Shown: positions 30,473-43,190 of the stretch, one piece after another
Numbering within the stretch: the first letter of the stretch is position 1
Layout: each line of letters begins with the position of its first letter
NCBI GenBank assembly: GCA_008508345.1
Contig: QNGE01000888.1
Coordinates: 148,428-212,427 of the forward strand
Direction: 5' to 3'
Origin: Paragonimus westermani
Lineage: Eukaryota > Platyhelminthes > Trematoda > Plagiorchiida > Troglotrematidae
DNA length: 64,000 bases
Translations under genes and position numbers: made by a program
The notes under the pieces: model-generated
The model's database searches: none
The model's input: only the letters and a program-made list of their open reading frames with translations
What the model was told of the DNA's origin: nothing

Positions 30473-33400
30473 TTAATAGAACAAAAATAGTGAAAAGTAA
30501 GCTAATTGACAACCACCACAGGTTGACGTGACTGACGATATTACGGTCTGCACAGTGAACAACATTTGATCAAACAGTGCATCAACTAGCATGTGGTCAG
30601 CCTTTCCTGCAACACCTCTATCCGCAGCATCACTGGGCCCTGATGATATACCGAAGCGGTTAAACATAATGTACAGCACAACTACACGCAGCACCGTCAT
30701 TTTCATCCGGCCATATTCTGACAGGTTAAATATAACCAAAACTCAGTTCGAACTCGTGTTACAGCTGTGCGTTGTTTGTCATTGAGTAAACAGCTTTCAG
30801 GCATCACTACTACAAATGGCACTGAAAGACTGCCAGGAGATTAGGGCCTACGAGATGATTATTGCACTACCTACAGTTCCATGACCGCTGACAAGTGAAC
30901 CACAAAACACACTCACTAGTCCTTTTTGGGCTTTGTTGGTGAAACAGTTTCCTTTTTTACCCAGTCATAGTAATCTGTAATTATCACGCACAGGTCACTG
31001 GAAGGGACCAAACAAGGGTGTCATTACCTGAAACTTCAGACGTTTTCAGTTCACACTAGTTCCTCTATTGATTCTTACAGCTGCACAAACACCATAGTTT
31101 TTAGTGAATGAAAGACTTCGAAAACTCCAGTTCACGCATGATTATACTGGAAATTTCCTGAAAACTTGCAGCTAGAATGAAGAAAACGTCTACCTTTCTG
31201 TTGTATTTGACTGTTTCAGGCAATATGGTATAAAGATCAGCACCAGTGAGTGTATCTTTGAGGTAAGTTAGTTGAACATTTACAGTTCGACTAATTCGGA
31301 GAGGTGCCATTTACCCGCTTGTTTCGTTACACCACAGGAGATGCTTGTTAACACCATGTAGTTCCTTAACAACTACCGAATCTGTCATCACACCTTTCCA
31401 GTTAGCACGCATAATTTTGTTCCATTTTAATTGTCACAAGTACCAATCATGAAAGACAATAGTATACACCATTTCAATATTGAAATTTCATAGTAGGACA
31501 AATCGTGAGTTTTGACCTTTGGAAGATAATGAATCATCCATAAAGAGCTGTTCAACTGTTGGCACATTGGTCGATCGGATTGTGGCGCTTCTTATCTTTC
31601 TTCATCATTAAAGATTCAATTCCAAGTCATTCTAATATCATTTATATTAAATAGTGACAAAATCGTCTGTTTCCCAACACCGGGATTTTTTTCGCATAAG
31701 ATTGAGTACCGATTCAGACATAACCTCTTAAAAGGTATGTGTGAAAACACATTTTTACGTCATTCTGTACAACCCCCAAACTATCTTCTTGGTATTGCCT
31801 GCGTTCACCTTTATTATGGACTACAAGTCTCTCCTTTTTAGTTACGTATCTTTTGCTGATTTTCACAGTCGTCGTGTTACGCTTTCAGTTCTCATGTATA
31901 CCATTTGAAATTAAGTGCACTTATCCAGTCAACCCAAGTGTGTCTCACAAATGCGTTGGGCCGTATACATTACTATCTTCATTATTGTCAGAACTAGTGT
32001 CACTTTATTCCAGGCGTTGCTTGTTCAGAAGCCATCGGTGACCGACTGGGAGCCACTATCGTCTAACTGCATGATAGGGGGTGCAAAGAAAGTGTTAACG
32101 GGGGTAGTGTGGGATAAAGTTGGGAGATGGACTCAGTAGGTAAGGTTTGAATGGCTTGCAGTTGACTAAAAAATGATTAGGTTTCAAGAAATCCCCGGTT
32201 CTTTCGTGCAATCTGTTAGCCTAGTGACATCGAACGCATTCAGATGCATTGAAAGATGCATGGTGAGGCAAGGAGCACTAGTTGACCAATGGGGCTCTGG
32301 CTGAACCTGTGGACCACCAAAAGTATGGGGTGGGCAATAAAAGTTTCTTTCGTTCAAGACTTATGGTCTTGAGCCTTTTTGTTTGTTAACGGGCAGTTTT
32401 TGGGTTCAACCGACCAAATGCTTTTGACTGGTTAACAAGAGGCGGCTTTTGGGGGAAAATATTTGCCGGGCTGCCCAGCTGGTGACCGATTTTAAAGTTA
32501 CTTGTTACGTTTGAAGTCAGGAAACCAAAATGTATGACTAGTTGACCAACAGCTTATCATACTGGCTAGTTATCCTTTCGTATGCATTAGCTGAAGGCTT
32601 TTTTTCCGGGTAGACCAATATGTTCATCATTTTTTTGTACGCCCTGACCTCGTAAATGTATGTTTGTCCACTGTCTGACTATTAGGCGTGCTATTTGGAA
32701 TAGATTTTTATTACCAGGTTGGCCGGACCAACGAGCTGAGTTTCCAATCTGTCAACAGTAGCAGTGCTTGAGGGATCAGAACAAAGGGTGAACCACCATT
32801 GGACCCGATTCAACATCCTGAGGATTTCAGCATGCTCTGTTTGGACGAGTTTTGCGTTACGCGCTAAAAGATGGAAGTGGTGTCCTACGAAAGCTGTTGG
32901 CGTTCCTTATTAGGGAGATTCATGCCATTAGCTTAAATGGTGTTCAAGATTTGACAGGATTCTGATACTGGACCTATTGTTTTCCAATTAATTCACTTTG
33001 AATTGAAATAAAAGTTTACAGCAAAGGGGTTCTTACGACAAAATACGCAAGCGAGTGATGACAAGTCTACACGAGTAACTTTCATCGGTACATTTTCATT
33101 TCTGGTAAGGTAAGTACAACAGCATTACTCAAACAGCGCACTGCTTTCGTCATTTTGGTTGCCAATATGCAGATAGGTTTATCTAGACTATGGATGCTGT
33201 CTGCATTGGGAATTTCAGCAACCGTGGCAAGACACGTCAATGAGACCAGATTGGCCTTCGTAGAACCAAAAGTAGCATACTTTGCCTTAAGTTTAACGCA
33301 CATAATTTTGATCTTAGATGACCTATTGGGTAAATCTGATACGTTTTCCACAGGGACCAAACTGATTTTTGTTTGAGGGATACTAAAAGATGCTGTCAGT

Positions 33401-35802
33401 TAATTTGATTTACCACTTATGAACGAGTCTATGAAAGAGCCAGCTCACTTACAGGCTGAATCTTGGACTTTCAAATAGACATCATCAAGTTTGTAACAAC
33501 AGACGCGGATATTGATGTCTGTAGATCACGTCTGATGGCTGGTATTATCAATCTATTTCGTTAAGATATCAATGGTTTCGAAGTGTTAACACAACTGATA
33601 TACAAGTATGCTAGATTAAACTAAAAGATTCGAAAATGTCAGTTACAGGAGCAGTCGGAAATTGAGTAACCACACGGAAATTATTTGCTTCTATTGTATC
33701 CTATACAGGAGATATACTGCTGATTGGGCGATATTGATAACTGAGAGGGAAAACGCGTGGATCACGATGTTAGTATACTTATGTCAGTGTTGAATGTCCA
33801 TGGTGAATTAATGGCTACAACCCAAATGTTTGATTTTAGAAGAGTATCTATGAAGTATGAATTGAATAGCGAAGAACATATGTTTGTGATCCAACCGAAC
33901 AACAACAACGTTTGTCCTTCGAAACATAACGAAAGTGACAGGTTGTCGGGTAGCCGGTAAATAATCCAAGTGTGAAGTTGCTACATTTTGTTCTCAGTTG
34001 TTGGAATTTCCGAGACGGCTTTCGATGAGTCAGTGCTGAGCAGGACAGCAGCCCCGGGTTCACAATCAATGAAACTCAATTTGCCGACGCTGACTCCTTT
34101 TGATATTGAAACAGTTACTTTAGCCTCTGACGAGAGTTCTGCAAACTTCCGTGTGATTGCCAAATTCACGCTGAACTGTTGTACCGACAGGAGCGACGTA
34201 TGGCGTGTTGGGACTTGCAGGTTCTAATTGCAAGTGTTTAATCTAAGGGTAGATTTGGGAGATTATCTCAAAACGTCGTTCTCTCTTGCTGGTTTGATGT
34301 CAGCTAGCCAACTAGGTTGTTTAGGGCAGTTTTTGAATGTTGTGGGCATTACACCCCTTTTCAAAAATCACTTTTAACCTATGAAAACAACAGCGTTTTA
34401 AAACACTTTCTTCGTGAGAAAGACATGCGTCCTTTTGAGCTTTTCTCAGACGTTTGGAGCTATAAATTTGCGAGGTTGGGATCCGGGTGTTCTGACCGTG
34501 AGAATTTCTTCCTGAACAGTTGAATTGTTGACACATTGATAAAGTGGTTGGCTACTGAGAACCCACGACGTTTCCTGCTTTTGAGAAAACGCGCGTGCTG
34601 TACAACAGTGTCAAAGAAATCATGTGGTCGCAAGTGAAAGTTGCCGAAGCTTTCACGTGGAGGCTGAACCTTCACTATCCTGCTTCTAGCGCTGTCTATT
34701 AGTCACGGATTTATGAACGTCAGCGGAAGTTCGCCGCCACAGTTACATTTCGATCAGACCTCGGATATAGGTTTCAAACACTGATTTCAACAGTACAAGA
34801 ATGTCTTCCAAGTCGAATCGGTAAACTTGGTTGTTTTTTAGCAGGCTAAACTGCTGATATGCAAATCTGGACGGATAAACCGTGATCGATGTATCGAAAT
34901 TATACTGCTCAAAAATCTTTACGAACCCACTTTCGGGGAGACTGTTCAGAACCCTCGGAGATGCTTGGCGATTACACATCGTTGTTCAGTTTTAACTACC
35001 AAACTCTCAAACTGAACAAAAACAAAGCTGTTTGACGAATGACAAGCCCAGATGATTCAATTCCGTTTGCGATGCCTTTCACTCCTGATCTGTCTTCGAT
35101 TAGCGTGAAAATAATTAAAGATCACCGAATTCGAAAAGATTATTGAATAACCGGCAAAAGATGCAAAACAAACAGCGCAATATCTAACTTGTTGCATTCA
35201 GTACCGATAGTAAAATTCTATCATAAATGCTAACATTGATGGAATAGAGTTGAACAAACTGCCACAAAGTTAACACACGAATTTACCTCACCAGTCCATT
35301 TGGTTCATCAAACAGAGCAACAGAAGTACCCCACCTGTGACGTACTTCAGTTAAAACAAGTAATACACAATAACATCTAGACCAGTTAATCAACGTGCAC
35401 GATGACACTACGTCGGATGAGTTGTAAAATTCAGGCAGAATTGTAAAATGGGTCAAATATAATCAATTCGGCGATTGTACGATAAGGTCTCTGTCACTCA
35501 CCTGACACCGATTTACGCCTTACCCTTTAAACCAACAATTGATGGGCCACGATAAATTAATAGGAAGTGACGATCAATAAAATTGGACTCAAACTGTGAA
35601 ATTGTGAAATGATAAGAACCAAGATTTTTAAAAAATGTCCAATATTACTTTTAGAGGAAGCCTCAGATGGTTTTATGGTTACTCTCTTCAGACACTTTAA
35701 GAAATCAGGAGGGATGAGTAATTCAGCGTTATCAGTGTCCCCAATGAATGAGTGAATAATGGGCAAGAACGAGTTGCCGGTTGTCGAGGCTATCAGCGAC
35801 AA
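30473..35802 (-). other. Possible cluster of host exons on the - strand, unknown product
   Basis: Six - strand open segments lie at about 35802-35557, 34979-34743, 34227-33981, 33360-33082, 31310-31101 and 30720-30560. Some have good splice-like borders: the last follows TTTAACCTGTCAG, and the 34.2 kb segment follows TGCAATTAG. Several end in similar helical strings (S-K-A-V-S-E-I-P at 34.0 kb, A-T-V-A-E-I-P at 33.2 kb, S-F-Q-E-I-S at 31.2 kb), which hints at a repeated module. Exon phases do not all agree and the opposite strand is often open too, so this may be chance. No domain can be named. Confidence 0.18.
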
Positions 35803-36140
35803 CCAGATGAATGAATATAGCGGAAGAGTTACAGAGTTCGGGCAAGTTGCGATGACAAAATATCCGACTCACGGAAGATGTTCATAGGTATTCAGGATGA
35901 CTATTACACTATTCCAAATTATCAGTGTCTAGGAAGCAAGGACATTGCGGATGTGCAGTTGACTGAAGAACGACCGACACTGCGACGGTGTTCTTAGTAC
36001 TTTAGTTTGTACGTGCATCAGATTACCGCCTCCAGGTATTTGTAACTTATACCAGACGGACTGTAAAAATACAAATAATCGACAGTGAACGAACGTAGGT
36101 CTTTACTAGTTCCCAAATGACAAGATACGCGAAGGCAGTT

Positions 36141-36150
36141 GGGGGGGGGG
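36141..36150. repeat. Poly-G run of ten
   Basis: Ten consecutive G. It is listed because such runs are prone to sequencing error and frame artefacts in the surrounding open frames. Confidence 0.95.
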
Positions 36151-36839
36151 TTAGGGATCCGACCGTCAGGCATGCGAGCAAGGCGAAAGTATGTTTGACA
36201 CGACGGGCGAGCATAAGCCGACAACCATGCAAACAAACAAATATGACCGCATGCAGCAAGTAGACGGCATACAAAGATCCTCAGAAACCTATGTACACTG
36301 TGAACTAGGATTTTGGGAAGAATTGTATATATCGTACGGCGGGCAGACCAGGGTTATCTCCAGGTCGCTACACAGCCCCCCTCCAGAAGTGTACTGCAAT
36401 CTCAACCGTTCACTCTACGTGAGGACAAACTGTAGCCACCCACTCTTGGTTTGAACTAGTTCATGTTGCACCAGCTGGCGACTGGAACTGCAATTCGCAG
36501 ACGCCGCAGGTGGAGGACTACCAACGCCAACAGTTACTAGTAACCTCCTACTCGAGTGTCCTCTCCTGTGGTGTCGAAACAAGTGGGTGCCTTAGGGTGA
36601 ACACACGGGTTGCACGACGATGATCGAGCTGAAAGTAGGCATGTAAATGAAAACGAGAATCAGAAGGGGTGAGTCTGGGGAGATATATAAACGGAAAACT
36701 CATGTAGCGAACGCGGCTAACAAGGACATGATTAAAAACGACTGGTTTGGTTTTTACAAAGTTTCGCGTTTTTTTGAGTTCTGTAAAATCGTTCGTGATC
36801 TTTTATTTTTTGGGGGCTGAAACAGAACATGACTTAACG

Positions 36840-37560
36840 AATGCCAAGCCTCTGTGAGAAATTTAGGCCAGTGCATCCCGTGACCCAAACGCGCTACAGT
36901 GAGTGCCAGTGTCGTCAGCGAAATTGCGGCATCTGCTGACAATGTTCAGAGGCAGTTACCGGCCTAGCCACGAGATGTGGAGGAGCGGTGAGGTCTTCCT
37001 CACTCCCTTCAAAATAAGCAGGTTTCAAGCCGTCGATGCTAACATTGACCGGAATGCTCTGACGCTCGACTGCTTAATAGCGATCCTTCCGTTGAAGTAT
37101 GTAGAATGAACCTTCGTAAGGTCGTTCAAACGCGCATCGTGAACCATCCACACGAACAAACACATACATGCAGTTGTGGAGGTCTTTGAGAACAAGTAAC
37201 TTGCGGCTTTGTTTTCGTGTGTTCGTTACACGGAGGTGGCGCATGTGCGAAGCAAACTGCTTGACGTAGGAAGCATCATATGGGAATGCGTCCGTGGCGG
37301 ACGCGAATTAATCACCAGGACGATGTAGCGGTTGGCCGTAGAGGACTTTGGCGCTGGAAACGTAGAGGTCGGCCTTGTGGGCCGTACACATGCCGAGCGA
37401 AATCACTGGCAGGGTTTCTGTCCGAAGGGTTGCATTGACGGTAAAATGTGGGTTCCTTGAAGATGAAAAACAATTTCCTGCGGCTGTTAGTGGATAGTGT
37501 AAATGCGTGGTTTGTGTGGGATGCTTGTTTTATCTCAGAGTAAGTATTTACAGCTGGCGG
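36840..37560 (-). pseudogene. Second Ty3/gypsy element: integrase C-terminal part
   Basis: The - strand reads, in order of decreasing coordinate, F-F-R-Q-L (about 37555), and A-H-K-A-D-L and V-L-Y-G-Q-P-L (about 37390-37340). Then come D-A-S-Y-V-K-Q-F (about 37270), V-L-K-D-L-H-N-C and V-F-V-R-V-D-G (about 37180-37140), Y-I-L-Q-R-K-D-R-Y (about 37095), and V-S-I-D-G-L-K-P-A-Y-F-E-G (about 37055-37015). It ends H-W-P-K-F-L near 36870. These are the integrase tail motifs of a flatworm Ty3/gypsy element, related to but clearly distinct from the copy at 3975. One in-frame stop and one or more shifts make it non-functional. Upstream RT was not recognised. Confidence 0.8.
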
Positions 37561-40500
37561 AAAAAGTCGCTAACGGTTCTTATTGTGGGAAGCAATGCCA
37601 TCCACTTCTTTCAAGAGTGCGAAGAGCTAAAACGGTGAAGTTGGTGAAGGTTGTTTGGGTCAACTAGCGCTGTGCCACTAACGGATGACTACAAACTTAT
37701 GGACATCGAACCCACGCGAATGGCTGTGAACCTGGTTATGGTGATAACACTGCATTTAGCCCTTGGAAAAAGCGTACTTTCGGATGTCAGTTTCCTCTAA
37801 TTTATGAAGTTTTTGGACGTCTGTAATCACACTTCAAGTCGAATGAATATATTTCCACTTAGGCATTCTTCCAGGCACAAAACAGTCCATCCACCTCTCC
37901 AGACTCCGCCGTCAAGAAACGAAAACATTTCGGACTACTTGCAAGTAGTGCCAACTTTGGGATAAATTCCACGTCCTTACACGTAGTGGACGACTTTTCA
38001 AGTTGCCGAAGAGTTTCCAAGAGAAAGATAGAAGACTGTAGCTGTGGAAGTGACAATCAAGGATCCATGGCAAGATGGTATACAGAATTTTTTAAAAGGA
38101 AACAGAATAAATAATTTCATAGCCGAAATCAACAAACCTGCACAGTAACCCAAAGCCTTGATAGTAAGCCCTTTTCCAAATTTAATGGGCCTGTACAACA
38201 TTTTAGTCGACGAATAGTCTATTGCAAGGGAAAAAAACGAAATTACTTATTAGGTCTTTCAATGGTATGTGACGATATCTATGACGGCTTGTGATTCGAG
38301 GTTCACGGCACGCGATATTGAATTTTGTGCTATTGACAAAGAACATCGCGCACAATGCAAAAACATCTATCTGGGTTACACATACTACAAAATGTGACAA
38401 CAGAAATTGGTGAACGGTGAGATTTCTTGTGAACAAACAATTTGTTAACAAGAATAATACACCCCAGAGAATCATAGTGCTTAAAAGACATACACACGTG
38501 GACTTGATACTGGCTGTAGACTTAAACAGTGTTTAATCATTTTGCTAATAAGCTTGCGCTCATTTTATCCGCTATAAATTTTGGAGAAACGTTGTACTCT
38601 TTTTGCGTGATTTTATATACATAATATTTTATGGTAACAAGATTCCAGGTTGCTACTCATGTTGATGGTTGCTATCAAGTGTGTGTTCATTACATCGAGT
38701 AATAACCCCAAGGAAAATGGTTCTGCAACTGATTCAGACAACTCCCGAGATCACTGCGTTCAGATTATTTGAAAGGGGCATACGCGGCACAAAATTCCTT
38801 TACAATCACTTCAAGTGACTTGGTTATTGCGTGGTCCATCACATCGTTAAGAGGTCGGTTAACATATCATCTCGGCCATTTTTTATTGTGTGAGAGCACA
38901 TGCCACCGGTGAATCTCTTACTTAACTAGGACTGAACGGCTGTACTCAATCATCTATCTGCGTCGAAAACAAACAACTCAAAAATCTCCTTCCCAAGTCC
39001 CAACTAAGTGTAAGAGGCTGTTAACCAATGGTGACTTAATGAATTCACTGTATTCCCGCCGATTAAAGTGAAAGGTCAACTGAATGTGCGATATTCACCG
39101 TAGTTCGTGTTATAGAGAATAAAACGAAAGGAAGAAGTTACTCCGTTCACTTAAGTTGAGTGGGTGTCTAACCACTGTATATAAAAATGTATGGCGAGCT
39201 ATGCTATTTCAAAGTCAGATCCGACAAATGTAATCAATGCCAACAATCCTTTTCTATTCCTCTTCTAACAATGTATGGATTTGTATATCCGACAAGATGA
39301 ATGCTGTTCAGATAGTGGCAGTTTCCTGCTGCTCGTAGTCTGGTACCTCGTTGACACTTATGGCGCTATTTCACCAGAGCTCTAGACACTGTTAAATAAT
39401 AATTTCTGCGTCAGTGTTCTAACTGCTTATTAGCCAGTATATGATGAATTCCAAGTGTGTGCAATCAAGAACATATTCACAGCATATATATCTGTAAAGA
39501 CTTCCAGGTTTTCTTTTGCTGAAATATCAGCATACATAGTGGGATGGATTTGACCAAGAAGAAGTGATATGGTGCTCCCTTTCAATTTTTTCTTCGGGGA
39601 AACAGGCCGTTGTGATAAGAAGCGTTCGAACAGCTTCTCGAATAGATGGCGGAAGCTTGTTAAGTTTATGTGCCCTGTTCAAAAGTGGCCGCCTCCGGTG
39701 GTATGTTTAGAACGAAACTTAGGCAGGAATGTGCACAAATTTGGAAGACTATTAAATTTTTATGGTATACGATAAAACGGTCCAAACAAGTAAAAAGATA
39801 CACAACTGGATTTTTCCCAGTTTAAGGTGTCTCGGTATCAGTTTCGCATGTTATGAGATCATTTTTAGATGCTTCAAAGGTACCAGCTGGTTTTCAACAG
39901 GATCGCCTGGCTAATATACTGACGAGTAGGCTGAAGAACACTGGGACTGGTCGGACGTTACAGAATGAGAAGAAGTGGTCCAGCGAGCTGTGAAGAGTAA
40001 ACGAAGTTAGCTCGCCTGGGCCCAGCTCCCTGAGACGCCTTAGACTGACATCGAGACAGGCGAAAGCCATCAAAATTTCTTAAACTGGAGGTCTAGACTG
40101 TTACATGAATTCTTTATGAATATTTGAAGAAGTTCTGAATGTCATAGTGGACGAGTGTGCGGGTTATGAACAGTCACAAGGTCAGTCGTCACAGACGACC
40201 GTGATATACTCCCATTATGAGCAGAGGGGCGAATTTTGTTTCTCGGTTTATCCACTTGCACGTCTACCACACAGCAGCCTTTCATCTAGGAGTTTATCAG
40301 TCAGCATTTCAAGCAGTCAGTGGCTTTTTGAAACGAACCTGTTCGCCCCCTGTTTACTGCTCAGTAGTACAAATGTTGACAAATTTGCCTCATGAGGCAC
40401 AGCAGCTGAGGTTCTACGCAAGGTCCTTCCTTAGCCGAGCTCCACTGATAAGCGTTGTCAATTTAAGATTCAAATTAGACTGTACCAGCAAGGAAGTTCT

Positions 40501-42979
40501 AGGAGCTACACATGTTACAAACGACTGATTCTAGGACTGAAGTTATTAAGGTTGGACACGCAATAGTTATGTGAGCTAAATTTTAATAAAAGTTGTCACA
40601 CGTGTTGTGTGGAAACCAGCTAGTTAATTTAGTGTTTAGCAGTTAATTCAATACTTCTACCTTACAAAATGACCTTCCGTTTATTTGATATAGGCTAATT
40701 GCTGATAGAACTTTTAACCGTAGAAACGAACAAGTTAGGTTGGACAGCTTATCTGGGGAAATTGCCTGTTGTCCAATAGTTAACTTTAAAGAAAGATTCC
40801 GGTTAGTGATGTACTAAAAGTAGTCTTTGTTGGATTGAGCAATTTTCCATGATCTTTTATTCTAACAAAAAATGGTGTTATGTAGTGTTGTTTTTGAACA
40901 TTAATTTTTCTACTGGGGAGCTGGACTGAAGCTTTCAAGATCACATGATGAAACACTTGTAATGACGGGTACACCTACAGGATAACCCAGTTCTAAGCTT
41001 AGAAGTTAGTGAAAAAAACCTGCCCAGTAATTTTGCCATTCTAAACGTAATTGTGAATAAAATGGTGCGCGAGAACATTCTAATTACTTCCAAGCACCAA
41101 ATATTTTCAACAATATTGAGGCTACTGTGAGTAACACACAGACCTCTTAGTCATTCTTAGTGCCGCTCTGCGTCAGAGGGAATACTTTAATGCTTTGCTA
41201 GAGCTAACTACATCTGACACACGGTAAAAAATGCCGCATACCTGACTTGCGTACACGCATTGTTTAGTTACTGGTTTCAACCTCAATATGCTTGAGGACA
41301 CATTTTACTGAAACGCGGTTCTCTATTACAACTAGGACCAACCTCAGGGTAGATAGGCCAGAGGCCCAGAGAACAGTTTACCGTCAAGTGATTATCAATA
41401 CAATACTCGACCAAAACACCAATTTTTGCAGATACTTAGGCTAATTTCAATAGGTATTGATTACACGACAGTATTCACCTGTCTTGGTGGATGCCTAGTT
41501 GTGGTAAACCAGGACGCTAAACGTTTCCTTCATTGTCCATGATTGGAGTTAGATCATGTTGTTGGTGAACCCGCTTGTGAGCGTTTACTCGTTGCATCAA
41601 ACAGCCGGCTATCTTACACTAATAAACCGATTCAGTGCTAGTATCTGTTGGTGTGTGGGGCTGTCCAGCTGACGAATCTCAAAGGTATTGAGGCTGGACG
41701 AAAGATCCCCAAACGCAGGTAACATAGACTGAAAAGCATTGGGACTATAGAAAACCAATGATATCGACGTCTAAAGGAAATAACTGGTAAAAGGAGTAAA
41801 CAGCAGTTGAAAGTTACAGGGATGCTGCGCAATTCTTGTCAGTTAACGGTTACCACAACTGAATCCTGAACAATAAGTCTGCAAAATGTAGGTATACAAA
41901 ATGGGTTCAGATATTAACAGTAGTGTACGAGAAGGCAAGGCTAGACTGGGCCAGACGGCGATGTGTGACATAGTCACTGATGGAGTCAGATCGTTGTGGC
42001 GGTGTTTAAGACTGAATTCACACAACTCTGTTGACAGTTTCCAAGCTTAGAAACGAAAGCAAGAGACCAGCAGTTGAAAATCACACACTTCAAGCTGTTA
42101 GAGGCGCGGGGTAATTCTCACGCATTTGTAATGACTGGTCTGAACGAAGAAGAGAAAGGTGTTTGATGTAGATACTGGCGACGAAATTTCAGTATCTTGT
42201 TGGGTTGAAGGTACAGGGGTTTGTGACAAGCGCGCCATCAAATGGGGCTGATCAATCTACGTAAATTGAGATGAAATTTGTCCGCAATTTCGGATAGCTT
42301 GCGTTACAAACCTGAACTCTATAATAAGCTTTCTAGACTGCGCCAGTTGTGAAGTGAAACGACGACCTCTGCTAAATGACTTCAGTAGTCCAAGTGAAAC
42401 GTTGAAGTAGTTTCAAGCAGTAGTTTGCAGTCGGCCGGGACCAGTCAACTAATGGACAGCTGACTCGGATTTGTTGAGTTTCGGAAAACCAAACTCATGA
42501 CCAATGAATTAGATTGGAATAAGGGTTAGAACCGTCGACTGAACTGTGATTCAGATATTTGTGTGTTGTGCCACGGGGTGACGGTCATCAAATTTGGAGA
42601 GAGCCGTCCGAGGCTGTAATGAACGTTTGCTATTTTACAAATCAACCACGGAGAGCGGCTAATCGATTTCACCCGATGAGGAGAGGAAGTGTAACAGGAA
42701 GTGAAACAGCATTCCTAGCTCTTAAAGGCATGTGATTTGGAAGTTTGTTGTAATCAATTTTTGAGTTAGTCAAAGCACGCGGAATCAGCACATGCTTCTG
42801 AGAAGAGATTTGCCGTTGCAATGTATTGAACCCGCTACTTACTTTCAGCTATGACTTCATGCTAATTTCTTGGTAAGTAGTTTTGCCCGCTCGATATAAA
42901 AGTGACGGTAAAGGTTACACTGGCTGCGTGAACTTGAACTCGACCTCGTTCGTCTTATTAGGTAAGTGGAAATATAATA
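37561..42979. other. No recognisable gene or repeat
   Basis: About 5.4 kb of A+T-rich DNA with frames below 105 codons. Weak integrase-like residues may continue to about 37760 on the - strand. I could not identify any other element. Confidence 0.4.
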
Positions 42980-43190
42980 TGCAAGCCAGGCGTTTCTACT
43001 CTGATGTCCCTAAAAGTTTACTGGTCAAATTTGGGGCAACGTGGACACAACATGGACACAACTCACACAATGGAAAACTAAAACGGCGCCAACAACACAA
43101 CAGCACGTTCTGTCACACAGTTCGAATTTAACCTGTGCGCACATGATATTATCGGATGCACCTTACAGACATGAATTTTGTTGTTCACCT
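42980..43190 (+). repeat. Unclassified interspersed repeat X, copy 3
   Basis: Starts ATGCAAGCCAGGCG and matches copies at 12100-12356 (reversed) and 25050-25295. About 50 bp present in the other copies between GTGGACACAAC and GAAAACTAAAACGGC are missing, which breaks the shared reading frame. The tail, with CACAGTTCGAATTT, matches copy 1 best. Confidence 0.75.

Noticed and set aside
36703..36898. TG...CA segment with TGTAGCG/CGCTACA inverted ends beside the - strand gypsy fragment, as an LTR
   Set aside because: The pol frame of that element continues through 36870 (H-W-P-K-F-L), inside the supposed LTR, so the ends are most likely coincidental.
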